64,000 nt of DNA from Candidatus Hodarchaeaceae archaeon. GTDB taxonomy: Archaea > Hadarchaeota > Hadarchaeia > Hadarchaeales > Hadarchaeaceae. Made by a program: the position numbers and the translations under genes. The notes below the pieces were generated by a model. That model had not been told where the DNA came from. It saw only the letters and a list, made by a program, of their open reading frames with translations, and did no database searches. Below, piece after piece: positions 55,264 through 63,045 of this stretch. The DNA lies in contig JASEGJ010000001.1 of assembly GCA_030018135.1 (NCBI GenBank), positions 62,001 to 126,000 on the forward strand, written 5' to 3'. The number at the start of each line of letters is the position of its first letter. Positions within the stretch are counted from its first letter, which is position 1.

Positions 55264-55839
55264 ATGCCGATGAAGATAAAGCTCACGCGCACGTTGCTAC
55301 TGAAGGCCTTCCTTGCACAAGTGGTACTTTTCATCACGCTGGCCTTAGCAATCGCTTGGTGGCGAGGGTGGCTCAAGGATCTAGGACTGAACCTCCAAAA
55401 TCCAACCTTCGGCGTAGCGGCGGGCTTGATCGTGGGCGCAGCCATGGGCGCCGCTTCGATCGCATGCGATGAAGTGGGGCTCAAAAACCCACTTGCTGAT
55501 GAGATCTCCCGCACCCTAACCTTGAGCGACATCCTGTTTGTAAATCTCGTGCTGATTGCGCCCAGCGAGGAAATCTTCTTCAGGGGGCTGCTCATCCCCA
55601 GGATAGGTTTAGCGCCGTCTGCAATCACGTTCGGCTTGGCGCATGTGGTTGGCTACCGCGCACTGAGCGAGGTCGTGGTGGCGACGGTTTTTGGGCTGGC
55701 GCTTGGCTGGCTCTTTCTATCATCTGGCAGTTTGCTTGGCCCGTGGCTGGCGCATGCTCTGGCGAATGTTGTAGCAATGGAGCATATCCATCGGCGGGCC
55801 GGAAAAGGTCCCAAGCGATCGTCCGCGCGCGCTGGGTGA
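55264..55839 (+). CDS. CPBP-family intramembrane metalloprotease
   Basis: 191 residues, about six helices. APSEEIFFRGLL (EExxxR), TFGLAHVVGY and WLAHALANVVA provide the three CPBP/Abi motifs, so the catalytic residues are intact. Rce1-like fold; archaeal substrates unknown. GGAGGGGGC precedes the ATG. Downstream of the CBS array on the same strand. Confidence 0.9.
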   Translation: MPMKIKLTRTLLLKAFLAQVVLFITLALAIAWWRGWLKDLGLNLQNPTFGVAAGLIVGAAMGAASIACDEVGLKNPLADEISRTLTLSDILFVNLVLIAPSEEIFFRGLLIPRIGLAPSAITFGLAHVVGYRALSEVVVATVFGLALGWLFLSSGSLLGPWLAHALANVVAMEHIHRRAGKGPKRSSARAG

Positions 55840-55940
55840 GGCGAGCGGAATCAAAATTTTTGTGCTCGACTAAACGACCGAGCTGAATCTTCGCCCAGAA
55901 TAGAATAAATAACCAAGTTCTAAATAAATTGAAGTTAAGT

Positions 55941-56037
55941 GCGGCCGTGGTCCAGCCTGGTTAGGGCGTTAAGCGCCGCCAAAGGACCCAGGCTCCCCAA
56001 GCCTGTGGCGCGGGTTCGAATCCCGCCGGCCGCACCA
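55941..56037 (+). tRNA. tRNA-Gly (CCC) with D-loop intron, CCA encoded
   Basis: Exons 55941-55963 and 55984-56034, then CCA. Joined: acceptor GCGGCCG/CGGCCGC, D stem GTCC/GGAC, stem CAGGC/GCCTG, loop TCCCCAA, T arm GCGGG TTCGAAT CCCGC, A73. The acceptor and D loop match archaeal tRNA-Gly and the anticodon reads CCC. Base 33 would be C instead of the near-universal U, which makes the anticodon assignment less sure. Confidence 0.82.
55964..55983 (+). other. 20-nt intron of tRNA-Gly, after base 21
   Basis: BHB: central helix TGGT/GCCA, bulges TAG and AAG, inner stem GGCG/CGCC with TTAAG loop. Same D-loop position (21/22) as in tRNA-Asp. Without removal the D stem would be imperfect and the anticodon arm displaced. 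Confidence 0.86.
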
Positions 56038-56084
56038 CTAACTTTAAATCCAAACCATCAATCAAATGTGGGTAGTGAATTCTG

Positions 56085-57013
56085 ATGAAGATGAGCATGC
56101 TATTCATGGTAGTACTTCCGCTTGCCATCTTGCCGTGCGTCCTAGCTGGCGTCCAAACTACTGGGGCCTCGTCGGTTGCGCAAGCGGCGGAGCCAAGCAC
56201 GGTTAAAGCTGGCGTGTGGGTCATCTCGTTGACCCCGCTGGCGGGACTTTCACGATCGATTTTTACCTCTGGTTCAAGTACGGTGAGATAGAGCCAAATA
56301 TCGAGTTTCTAAACGGGTCTCCATCGAGGTTCGAAAAGATAACCGAAAGGGAAAATTACATAGAATACCGCGTCAAGGGCATATTCGTAAAACCCCTTGA
56401 TTTTAGGAACTTTCCGTTCGATGAGCACACTTTAACCGTCGAGCTGGAGGACAAGGAGTTCGATGCTTCCGAACTCGTATTTGAACCTGATCTGGACGAA
56501 AGCGGGATGGACCCAGAATTGGCGATCGTTGGCTGGAGCGCCGAGGATTTTCGGATAAAATAAGAAAGATCACGCGTACCCGGGCGAAAATTTCTCCCGG
56601 CTTATATTTGGGGTAAGAATTTACCGATCGAAGCTCTCGGCCATGTTCAAGAACTTTCTCCCCATTATCGTCATCACGTTGATATCCCTCTTGACCTTCG
56701 CGATCTCCGTTAAAAACTTCGGGCAGAGGGTTGGTATATGTGTGACGACTTTGATGTCCGCGGTTGCCTATCACCTAGCGGCACTCGGTGCGCTGCCGCC
56801 CTTAGGATACCTCACATTGCTTGATAGGGTCATGCTCGTCGTTTACACCCTGTTCTTGTACAATTTGGCGGTCTCCGTTCAAGCGATGAGACTCGTGGAG
56901 GGGGAAAGGTGGCGGCGGCTGAAAAGTTTGAAACGAGGATGCAGAACTTCATCCCAGCATTGGTCGCGGTGCTATGTTTGGTTTACATAGGGTTTATCGG
57001 CTTTTTCGCCTGA
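56085..57013 (+). pseudogene. Pentameric ligand-gated ion channel homologue, three frameshifts
   Basis: Signal peptide (MLFMVVLPLAILPCVLAG), then a Cys-loop-receptor-like extracellular domain (FTIDFYLWFKYGEIEPNIEF, DFRNFPFDEHTLTVELED), TM1 (NFLPIIVITLISLLTFAI), TM2-TM3 (RVGICVTTLMSAVAYHLAAL, LGYLTLLDRVMLVVYTLF) and TM4 (FIPALVAVLCLVYIGFIGFF), ending at TGA 57013. The frame changes near 56230, at an A4 run near 56556-56560, and at the G5 run near 56900. All domains can be followed, so the loss is recent or the sequence has errors. Such channels are rare in archaea. Confidence 0.8.
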
Positions 57014-57048
57014 AGTCGTGGGGCTGCATTCTCTTATTGGGTTGCGGC

Positions 57049-57420
57049 TCATCCGCTGCTCAGGAACCTAAACTGGGGCAAGGGGGCCTGAAAGACGAGC
57101 ATCTCTACATCCTCTGCCGCAAGGTTAACTGCGGAGTGCGGCACACCCTCGGACGCGACGATGATATCGCCGGGGCCGACCTCAAATTTTTCCTTGCCAA
57201 CCGTAAAAGTTGCTCGACCCCTCAGGATGTATATCACATCGTCGGAATTCGAGTGAAGATGTCTTGGGAATTCGTGGCCCGGCAAGATCCGAAGCAGAGT
57301 TAGCTGGCAGTGTTTATTGCCGATTTTCGCTGGATGCACTAGCAAGCGCAGGCGGTTGTCTCCCGCAGCGGTTGTTTCCTCGACTTCATCTACGACAATC
57401 CTGGTCAGATAACCCACCAC
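57049..57420 (-). CDS. Single-domain cupin protein
   Basis: 123 residues. PGHEFPRHLHSNSDDVIYIL and GPGDIIVASEGVPHSAVN are the two cupin motifs with His/Glu-type metal ligands. Small-molecule binding or enzyme; function not assignable. Convergent with the broken channel gene. Confidence 0.85.
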   Translation of the reverse strand: MVGYLTRIVVDEVEETTAAGDNRLRLLVHPAKIGNKHCQLTLLRILPGHEFPRHLHSNSDDVIYILRGRATFTVGKEKFEVGPGDIIVASEGVPHSAVNLAAEDVEMLVFQAPLPQFRFLSSG

Positions 57421-57577
57421 TAATCAGTTGAGATGGTGGACGAAAAAAAGCTTGCAATCCCCCCCATTGTGTGGCAGACTCGCTCCAAATGACTCAATGT
57501 CGAGCGCCCCCATGAAGGTTTATGCCGACACCGTTTTCTCTTTATAAAGTGCTTTCGGCCAACGGCCCGGCGGGGTT

Positions 57578-57973
57578 ATGAACGAAAGCGGCCAACTGAT
57601 GGGTGTCCCTATAAAGCTCGTGATGGCGCTCGTCATAGGCACCATGACGATGGGCATATTGATGCAGTTTGTCGGCACGGCCGAGCGAACTATACTCAGG
57701 GACATGAAGGTGACATTTCCTCGCACAACCAGCGACAATCTGACGGTTAAGGTCTTCGATGCCCAAAGCGGGGATGCCTTAGGCGATGCAACTATTGTGG
57801 TCAAGTACCCCGGAGGCATGAAGGCCCACACTTGCGGCGAGAGCTCAAATCAGAACAGGTTTAGCATACCTATGAATGGCGCCGATTGCGTCGTCGTGAC
57901 CGTGCGGGTAACCCGCCACGGCTACATCCCGTGGGAAGGGGAGGTCGCGGTGACGGCAGCCAAGAAGAAGTAG
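57578..57973 (+). CDS. Pilin-like protein, first gene of exported-protein operon
   Basis: 131 residues. A short N-terminus followed by one hydrophobic helix (KLVMALVIGTMTMGILMQF) resembles archaeal type IV pilin-like proteins. The rest is a beta-rich domain (NLTVKVFDAQSGDALGDA, an Ig/CNA-B-like pattern) with a Cys pair (TCGESS, ADCVVV). Begins a run of seven genes with tiny gaps or overlaps. Confidence 0.65.
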   Translation: MNESGQLMGVPIKLVMALVIGTMTMGILMQFVGTAERTILRDMKVTFPRTTSDNLTVKVFDAQSGDALGDATIVVKYPGGMKAHTCGESSNQNRFSIPMNGADCVVVTVRVTRHGYIPWEGEVAVTAAKKK

Positions 57974-57980
57974 TGATAGC

Positions 57981-58403
57981 ATGGAACTGCGGTGCGATAT
58001 CGTGGGCATCGAGACCTTACCAGTGACATTGTTGCTCGGCACGATAATCGGCGCTTGTGCGCTCGGGCTCGGGGCCAGATGCCTAACCAACTTGCAAAGC
58101 CTGACGGAGAAACAGCGAGCGACCGAGAGCTTTGATGCCCTTGTGGAGCGGGCAACGGCAGTCGGCATGGGCGGTGCTGGTGGCAGGCAGCGGGTCGAAC
58201 TTGACCTGCCCAACAGCAAGATAGTCTGCCGCGGAAGGCTCCTACAGCTTGTTTTGGACGATGAGATACGAAGGAGCAAAATCATGCCCCTGCCGATCCT
58301 CGTCGATGGCAACGATGCATGGGAAATCAATACCGGGTACTACGAGATCGAACTCCGCCGAGATAATTTTGGCAATTGTCTCCTAAAGCTGCGGAGGCTT
58401 TGA
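57981..58403 (+). CDS. Membrane-anchored pseudopilin-like protein
   Basis: 140 residues: one hydrophobic segment (about 14-32), then an exported domain with GRQRVELDLPNSKIVCRG and GYYEIELRRDNFGN. This pattern (helix, short coil, beta sheet ending in a rewritten number-like strand) is common in archaeal pilin-like components. No family name recognised. Confidence 0.55.
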   Translation: MELRCDIVGIETLPVTLLLGTIIGACALGLGARCLTNLQSLTEKQRATESFDALVERATAVGMGGAGGRQRVELDLPNSKIVCRGRLLQLVLDDEIRRSKIMPLPILVDGNDAWEINTGYYEIELRRDNFGNCLLKLRRL

Positions 58404-58405
58404 CG

Positions 58406-58831
58406 ATGAACCAGCATGGATTGCTCATGGATTTTCTATTTTGCAAGATCGGCGTGGCGCTCGCGGCGATATCGTTGATCGGCGCTTCCATGGCAATGTC
58501 ATCAAGCTTTCAACGCGAGACAGGACGGGATGAGCTAGCGGCGGTGGGAGATACTATTGCACGCGCAATTTTTGCGGCTGATGCCATGCCCGGCGAGGTG
58601 CAACTTGTGCGCGAACTTCCACCCCTTCGACAACAGTTTAGGATTACAATCGTTGGCGCTCGCAGCGACGGCATGCAAGTTGTCCACGTACTCGTGGACG
58701 GTCGAAGTCAGGATAGACGCGTAATAATGGTGGGGAACAAGGTCAACGGCGGCGAGTTTGAGTTCAGCTACAGCAACCCCTCGATTGTTATGGTGAGCAA
58801 AAATGAGCAAATTTTCTTGGGGTTGGTCTAA
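58406..58831 (+). CDS. Membrane-anchored exported protein
   Basis: 141 residues from ATG 58406 (GGAGG 8 nt upstream). Hydrophobic helix KIGVALAAISLIGASMAM, then a beta-rich domain (FRITIVGARSDGMQVVHVL). The mature part resembles its upstream neighbour in size and layout. Function unknown. Confidence 0.55.
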   Translation: MNQHGLLMDFLFCKIGVALAAISLIGASMAMSSSFQRETGRDELAAVGDTIARAIFAADAMPGEVQLVRELPPLRQQFRITIVGARSDGMQVVHVLVDGRSQDRRVIMVGNKVNGGEFEFSYSNPSIVMVSKNEQIFLGLV

Positions 58832-59284
58832 TTGGATCAACTTTCGGTTGGCGAGGACCTTTTCGCGACGCTCATCGTTGCCAGCCTAGCAGTACTGTTC
58901 GTTGCGGCGCTAGTGCACTCCTACCATGTGTACGCTGAGCGAAAAAATGCCCAAGAGGGCTTAAGCCTAGCGCTCGACATCGCGAACCAGCTTAAAAATG
59001 AAGTCTTAGCCAAGCACGAGAACTATGTATGCCCCGGACTCATCAACCTAAAGACATTCGACAAGGAACTTTCAAGATACCACCAACTGCTCTTTAAACA
59101 GGGGATAAAGCTACGCGTCGAGGTTAGAAAGCTAGACGGTGAGCTCGCCCTAGCTTATGGCGCCAAAGCCAGCCAGCTCGGTCGATATTTCTCGCCCCCA
59201 TGCTCCGTGAGCCTTCCTGTCACCATTGCCGAAACGCCCGCATCCCGCTCGCTCGGTGAGCTGATAGTGTGGGTTTGGAGGTAG
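58832..59284 (+). CDS. Membrane-anchored exported protein, TTG start
   Basis: 150 residues. The TTG directly follows the stop of the previous gene. Helix DLFATLIVASLAVLFVAALV near the N-terminus, then HVYAERKNAQEGLSLALDIA as an amphipathic helix, typical of pilin-like minor subunits. Two Cys (YVCPG, PPCSVS) may pair outside. Confidence 0.55.
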   Translation: MDQLSVGEDLFATLIVASLAVLFVAALVHSYHVYAERKNAQEGLSLALDIANQLKNEVLAKHENYVCPGLINLKTFDKELSRYHQLLFKQGIKLRVEVRKLDGELALAYGAKASQLGRYFSPPCSVSLPVTIAETPASRSLGELIVWVWR

Positions 59285-59288
59285 CAAA

Positions 59289-59948
59289 ATGGACAGACGC
59301 GGTCAAGGGCATGTGGTCGACATGTTGGTTTTTGCGTTGATGGTAACTCTCGCGTGCTCGCTCTTAGTTAAGGCAAGCCCGGTTGAGTCTCGGGCGATAA
59401 ACGATCGCTACGCCGCCAACCTCGCACAAAGTATATTGTTGACGCTTCAAAACGCGACTGCGGACGAGTTCGGGGGCCTTGAATATTCGCTTGATCTTCG
59501 GACGGCTTGGGGGCCTAGCGAGCGCAAGTTAAAACACAAAACACTGGCACAGCTGTTGGTTGAGGATGCGCTTTGCAACCTGCGCGCAGAGATCAACGGT
59601 CGTGAAGTCGCGGGGCTTAGGTCGAGCCAAGATCTAGACAATAAAGTCCACAAGTTCTTGACTGACGTACTAAGCAAGCTGATCGGCGGGCGTTTTGACT
59701 ACAGCTTGACGGCGAGGGCGGAATCCTTAAAAATCTCGTCAACTGTTCGAGTTTATTTTGAGACCTCGATCAAAAGCTTGAGCGGCGAGGAGCAGCGGCA
59801 GCAAATTTGTTCAGAAACGATCGCGATGAGTTTGCCCATCCCCAAGCAGGAGTTAGTTGTGCGCCTCCTGAGCATAAATCCGATCGAGCTCTTTCAACTT
59901 GAGCCGGAAATTGCCGTTGAAATAACTCTCAGCTTGTGGTCGAGATGA
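59289..59948 (+). CDS. Membrane-anchored exported protein
   Basis: 219 residues. N-terminal RRGQGHVVDMLVFALMVTLA helix, followed by a mixed alpha/beta domain containing NLAQSILLTLQNATADEFGG. The layout equals that of other members of this operon. Overlaps the next gene by ATGA. Confidence 0.55.
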   Translation: MDRRGQGHVVDMLVFALMVTLACSLLVKASPVESRAINDRYAANLAQSILLTLQNATADEFGGLEYSLDLRTAWGPSERKLKHKTLAQLLVEDALCNLRAEINGREVAGLRSSQDLDNKVHKFLTDVLSKLIGGRFDYSLTARAESLKISSTVRVYFETSIKSLSGEEQRQQICSETIAMSLPIPKQELVVRLLSINPIELFQLEPEIAVEITLSLWSR

Positions 59949-61204
59949 TGGAAAAGCACGGCTTCATGCCGTTCAGCGCAGCGGGTTTTCTCATTGTGAT
60001 GCTAGTTGTCGCGATGATCGGGCGTGCGGCGTGGTCGCAACATCATCAAACCATGAACGCGATCGATGACATCAACAGCATGTCGCTTTTAACCGTTACC
60101 GCGGGCGTTCAAAACGATCTTCGACATGTGGCGCGCTACGCGGTTTACAGGGCGCTCTGGCAGGTCTGCAAGCATGCTGATGACTACAAAAACGATGAGG
60201 CGCGTGTACAAGCGATTGAAAAGCTTGCAGCTGAGTACTTCCTCAAACATGCCGAAGGGCTACCGCAGGCCTACATTAGTGCGCGCGTCAGGCTTGAGCT
60301 TCCCGACGGCCAGCCATCCTTTAATCTGCGGCAGGCAGAAAACGGATATGTGCTCGCCAGGGTTGAATTGCCCGGGCAGGCACGCATAGGGATCAGTTCC
60401 CTCGACAACGGTACCAAGCTCACGCTTTCCTGCACTGGTTTCGAGGTTTGGGTTGATTGCCGCTATTTCCTGTTGCAGGAACGCATGCGCAAGTTTGTCG
60501 ATGATATCGATGAAGTTTGCTCAAGTTGGATGCGCGCCGAGTATGCTGCGGCCTGGGGACAGGCGTTGATGGGCCAGGTTTGGCTAAACGACAAACGCAG
60601 CAGGGCCCTTTTCGAGCTGGCTTGGAAGAATCACGAGCTTAATACCTTTGGGTCGGCCGACTATCTTGAAATGCCCACATCGGCGGAGTTTAACATGAGC
60701 GCACCTTCGGACATCAACTTTAACTCAAACATTGATATCGCGCCGGTGAGCGTTGCCGACGCACAAAGGATAGAGGGCCATATCGACCGCGCCCTCGCAG
60801 CCCTTCGCCGTGCGGAGGTGGGGTTGAAAAATGCCGAGGGATCGATCGAGGTGGCGCTCGACATCGTTCGAAAAAATTCCATTCTGTCAGAAAACTTGGA
60901 TGCCAAAAGCGCCATGCTCGGCAACGTGAAAAAGGAGCTAAACAAGGCCATTGAAACGCTAGAAAAGGCTGGGAGCGACGTTCGAGAAGTTGGCATGGAG
61001 TTTGAGCAACTCGTCGCATTCGTAAAAGGTAAGGCCGAGGGTAACCTGTTGATGAAATTGCTCTATCGTGGCTTGACCTCCTCCGACGGCAACTACCCGC
61101 CGCTGGCGCAACGCGTCTCTTTGGGCCTTGCGGGGGTTGAGGACAAATTAATGGGACTGTCGGTGGCAAATGAACAATATGCAGAAGCTCAGCGCATCGG
61201 ATAA
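59945..61204 (+). CDS. Large membrane-anchored protein with coiled coil
   Basis: 419 residues. Helix FLIVMLVVAMIGRAAWS, an N-terminal exported domain, and a long helical region (about residues 275-370: RIEGHIDRALAALRRAE, KKELNKAIETLEKAGSD) that should form coiled coil. Largest protein of the operon; likely a structural backbone of a surface complex (inference). Ends 35 nt inside the next gene. Confidence 0.6.
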   Translation: MMEKHGFMPFSAAGFLIVMLVVAMIGRAAWSQHHQTMNAIDDINSMSLLTVTAGVQNDLRHVARYAVYRALWQVCKHADDYKNDEARVQAIEKLAAEYFLKHAEGLPQAYISARVRLELPDGQPSFNLRQAENGYVLARVELPGQARIGISSLDNGTKLTLSCTGFEVWVDCRYFLLQERMRKFVDDIDEVCSSWMRAEYAAAWGQALMGQVWLNDKRSRALFELAWKNHELNTFGSADYLEMPTSAEFNMSAPSDINFNSNIDIAPVSVADAQRIEGHIDRALAALRRAEVGLKNAEGSIEVALDIVRKNSILSENLDAKSAMLGNVKKELNKAIETLEKAGSDVREVGMEFEQLVAFVKGKAEGNLLMKLLYRGLTSSDGNYPPLAQRVSLGLAGVEDKLMGLSVANEQYAEAQRIG

Positions 61205-61976
61205 CTTGGGCTCGCTCGAAGACCACCTCGTCGAGCTTCACGAGGACGTCAAATTTCAAGTGTGGAGCTTGCTGGTCTCGCCCTCGCCAAAATACTGCGA
61301 GGAATATCAAGAATACCCTGACCCAGAAGTTTACAACTATGAAAGGGATGGTCCATCGTCGATCGTCCGAAGCGCCAATGTTTACATCCTCAGCGAGCCG
61401 GATGGTACGATAAGCGCATTAAGAGCAACCTTGTTGGATACAAGGAACAATTTGGAAAAAGTGGAAAGCGTAGCTAAAAACCTCGAACGAAAGCAAGAGG
61501 ACTTTAAAGGCGCAGAGATAAGCGAGGAGTTAAGACAATCCCCCGTGGGTTCAGACCCAAGGTTCCTCGATGGGCTCGACCGCGAGTGGGTGTACGAAAC
61601 CATACCGCCGCCCCCGATTCGAAAACAACCCGGGCTTTCGGTGTTTCATGATTTTAGCATCAAAGAAGTAAGATACGAAAGAAGGGACCCGCTGGGTTGG
61701 CTCGATGCGGGCGCGCCACCGACGCCGATACCCCTTTGGTTTATAGGCGTGACCCTGTACTGGGCACAGTGGGAGGTTACGCTCGAGCTAGAGGACAAGC
61801 CTGTCGAGGAGATATTTGACTTCGAAAATCCAGTGCTGCCCAGGTCGCTGCTTGAAGGGTCCAACGGTTTAACAATCGTTCATAAGCCGTTGGGGTACCG
61901 CTTTGAGGTGCCCCGCGAGCGGTTCAGCTTTACCTTGTTGATCGTCAGCCCGACGCCATTTGAAATCGATGCCTAA
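61170..61976 (+). CDS. Last protein of the exported-protein operon
   Basis: 268 residues, no obvious membrane helix at the start, but TPIPLWFIGVTLYWAQWEVTL is hydrophobic in mid-protein. Contains DNNLEKVESVAKNLERKQE-like coiled coil (about residues 90-112) and a beta-rich C-terminus (GYRFEVPRERFSFTLLIV). Overlaps the preceding gene by 35 nt, so translation is coupled. Unrecognised. Confidence 0.55.
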   Translation: MNNMQKLSASDNLGSLEDHLVELHEDVKFQVWSLLVSPSPKYCEEYQEYPDPEVYNYERDGPSSIVRSANVYILSEPDGTISALRATLLDTRNNLEKVESVAKNLERKQEDFKGAEISEELRQSPVGSDPRFLDGLDREWVYETIPPPPIRKQPGLSVFHDFSIKEVRYERRDPLGWLDAGAPPTPIPLWFIGVTLYWAQWEVTLELEDKPVEEIFDFENPVLPRSLLEGSNGLTIVHKPLGYRFEVPRERFSFTLLIVSPTPFEIDA

Positions 61977-62001
61977 AAGTGCGCGCAAGATCTCGAGGCC
62001 C

Positions 62002-62397
62002 TCAGAAGCCGGTTGCCCGCTTTCTACTACGGGCTTTTGTCTCAACCTGAACCATAAGCGCCTGGAGCTCCACGACACGTTCGTTGAGCTTTTCGAGTTC
62101 GTTTCCGACGAGTTGCAGTTCCCGCGAAAGCGCATCGATCCGGGCGAGCAGCGCAAAACGTGCGTCATCAAGCGCTTCTCTGAAGATTTCCCTAACTTCG
62201 GCTCCCAACCGTGATGTTCGCGGCTCAAGCTTGGCCTCTTGAAATTCGGCCGAAACGCGATCGATGAGCAAGTGAACCTGCTCGCCGGGCAGGCCTATGC
62301 CGGTCAGCGTGTCATATACCTCATCGTCGGCGAAGCCCAAGCGTTTCATGGACCTGATTACGTCCGAAGCTGCTACACCGCCATTTGATTTTGGCAC
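62002..62397 (-). CDS. Coiled-coil protein with N-terminal UBA-like helices
   Basis: 131 residues from GTG 62397. ASDVIRSMKRLGFADDEV and TLTGIGLPGEQVHLLIDRV form a short helical domain, then a long coiled coil (LSRELQLVGNELEKLNERV). CGTTTTTAAACC near 62438-62427 acts as TATA and argues against an upstream TTG at 62460. Cytoplasmic. Convergent to the exported-protein operon. Function unknown. Confidence 0.6.
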   Translation of the reverse strand: MPKSNGGVAASDVIRSMKRLGFADDEVYDTLTGIGLPGEQVHLLIDRVSAEFQEAKLEPRTSRLGAEVREIFREALDDARFALLARIDALSRELQLVGNELEKLNERVVELQALMVQVETKARSRKRATGF

Positions 62398-62496
62398 ACT
62401 TCCCGTTGAGCCTTTAGTCTGGAAAGGTTTAAAAACGGAAAACTTGCGGCGAGGCAACAACCTCGGTTAAGTTTTAGGATGTGAGTGCGTAGAAAA

Positions 62497-62528
62497 TGGT
62501 GGGTCAAAAAATTGGTGGGTCAAAAAAT
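62497..62528 (+). repeat. Tandem 16-bp duplication of a ribosome binding site
   Basis: The unit TGGTGGGTCAAAAAAT occurs twice without gap (62497-62512, 62513-62528), and the second ends in the ATG of the macro-domain gene. Each copy contains GGTGGG at start-codon distance; the first copy is followed by an in-frame TTG. Confidence 0.75.
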
Positions 62529-63045
62529 GATTAAGTTTGATAACATAACGGTCAGGATCAAACGCGGAGATCTAACTAAGGAAAGGGTCGATGCCATCTG
62601 TAACCCCGCAAACAGCCTGATGTTGATGGGCGGGGGTGCAGCGGGCGCGATAAAGCGGGCAGGAGGCAAGGGAATAGAGGAGGAGGCATTGAAGCACGCG
62701 CCAGTTTCCATTGGAAAGGCGGTCGCGACTGCCGCTGGCAGGCTCAGGGCACGATGGGTAATCCATGCGCCCACGATGGCCAAGCCAGCGATGCGCACTT
62801 CGAGCGAAAGCGTCTACCTCGCCACCAAAGCCGCGCTCGAGTGCGCCGAAAAAATGGGAGCTAAAAATTTCGCCATCCCCGGTATGGAGACGGGGATAGG
62901 TGGGGTCTCATTCGATGCCGCTGCTGGCGCGATGGTCAAAGCGCTCAGGGATTTCGGCCCAATATCGAGGTCGCTGAAGGAAATCGTTTTATGCGATTTG
63001 AGCGAGGAGATGGTCGGCGCTTGGGCGAGGGAGTTGACCAAATGA
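62527..63045 (+). CDS. Macro domain protein (ADP-ribose-binding/hydrolase)
   Basis: 172 residues. VDAICNPANSLMLMGGG with AGAIKRAGG and AIPGMETGIGGVS are the macro-domain ligand loops, so binding or hydrolysis of ADP-ribose derivatives is likely. The ATG at 62527 lies in the second of two tandem ribosome binding sites. Stop overlaps the ABC gene in ATGA. Confidence 0.92.
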   Translation: MIKFDNITVRIKRGDLTKERVDAICNPANSLMLMGGGAAGAIKRAGGKGIEEEALKHAPVSIGKAVATAAGRLRARWVIHAPTMAKPAMRTSSESVYLATKAALECAEKMGAKNFAIPGMETGIGGVSFDAAAGAMVKALRDFGPISRSLKEIVLCDLSEEMVGAWARELTK

